Of a stretch of DNA of 64,000 nt, positions 63,651 through 64,000 are shown piece after piece (positions within the stretch are counted from its first letter, which is position 1; each line of letters starts with the position of its first letter). The DNA comes from Sphingomonas sp. IC-11. GTDB lineage: Bacteria > Pseudomonadota > Alphaproteobacteria > Sphingomonadales > Sphingomonadaceae. Position numbers and translations under genes: made by a program. The stretch covers positions 310,001 to 374,000 of the forward strand of contig NZ_JAJNDU010000001.1 of NCBI RefSeq assembly GCF_021043365.1, read 5' to 3'. Under the pieces are notes generated by a model. It was given only the letters and a program-made list of their open reading frames with translations, was not told the DNA's origin and searched no databases.

Positions 63651-64000
63651 AGCGGCTCGCGACTTCGCCGATGCAACATGGAGCGTCAAGGCAGGGGAGT
63701 CCCAAGACGTTATTTTATTGCAGTATCGCTGCCCTGAAACAGGCAAGAACGTCGTCGAAGCGCTGCGAAGCGAGCGAAAGCCTCCGGCCGATCCCGTGCG
63801 GACCGCGACTCGCTGATCATCGCCTTGATGGGCCGGACGGGTGCGCACGCCTCGGCACAGAGCTGAGCCACTACCTTATTCTGTCACGCACCCCCTGGCA
63901 GAGGGCGGGATTGTTCCCCAGTTGTTCTTGCAGTAGGCGAAGAGGTGCGGGGCTGTGCGGGTGCGATGGATGCGCTGACCTGCCGCGGCCGGGTCGCCGC
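63651..64000. other. 350-bp terminal region, no gene seen
   Basis: No frame with motifs or good start; the window ends here, so part of a neighbouring gene could lie beyond. No repeat or hairpin noted. Confidence 0.35.

Overview
The window is high-GC DNA from an alphaproteobacterium of the Sphingomonadaceae type (Sphingomonas or a close relative). This rests on gene content and order, since no rRNA or tRNA gene is present: an alphaproteobacterial cytochrome oxidase assembly block (ctaB, a 46-aa CoxF-like gene, ctaG, ctaE, a DUF983 gene, SURF1), an NDUFA12 complex I gene, a helicase / S4 protein / 7Fe ferredoxin / CarD string, a long TonB-dependent receptor, and REP-like palindromes of the 'cgtca-tcccgg-atcca' type.

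Layout. 1-7.1 kb looks accessory: a 5'-truncated unknown gene, an orphan methyltransferase-like gene, a Pro-rich lipoprotein, then a 987-aa TonB-dependent receptor followed by a TetR regulator, with long non-coding gaps. 7.3-9.3 kb carries queA and an exonuclease III gene that seems to start at CTG. 9.3-14.6 kb is a catabolic module: two equal-length (581 aa) D-aminoacylase-type amidohydrolases flank a beta-keto acid cleavage enzyme in one minus-strand operon, divergent from a nitroreductase. A block of REP-like palindromes follows. 15.0-18.6 kb is the tightly overlapped oxidase assembly operon, then thrC after an unusual 725-bp gap. 20.8-32 kb holds prfC, a small HTH-like protein, a flavoprotein, an M23 peptidase, an SUV3-like helicase, an S4 protein, fdxA and carD with a strong terminator, then three GIN-domain (DUF2807) envelope proteins. 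The first two of these share a GTGTATT-N8-AATACAC operator. 32-44.8 kb holds rpmG, a GDT1-like membrane protein lacking its signature glutamates, dps, a phosphoesterase, an ATP-dependent DNA ligase, a phosphatase-like protein, recQ, an Atm1-type ABC exporter, a second REP cluster and clpA. 44.9-57 kb holds a quinone oxidoreductase, a quaternary-amine/EgtU-type ABC importer with fused permease and binding domain, an SDR, a nucleoside transporter, a queuosine-precursor transporter, argB, a yggT/DUF167/folD/marC run and acs. 57.3-64 kb holds a small unknown, a fatty-acyl-AMP ligase, recX, a double cold-shock protein, a DUF192 lipoprotein, NDUFA12, a DUF2155 protein convergently overlapping aat, and an MliC-like lipoprotein.

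How the genes work together. The oxidase genes supply farnesylated heme (CtaB) and copper (CtaG), assembly factors (CoxF-like, SURF1) and subunit III (CtaE). QueA and the YhhQ-type transporter both serve queuosine in tRNA. Aat and ClpA belong to the N-degron pathway. RecQ, RecX, exonuclease III and the ATP-dependent ligase are DNA repair functions. The least explained parts are the GIN-protein regulon with its palindromic operator, the amidohydrolase/BKACE module, the EgtU-like transporter and the orphan fatty-acyl-AMP ligase. All calls come from reading the sequence; no database search was run.
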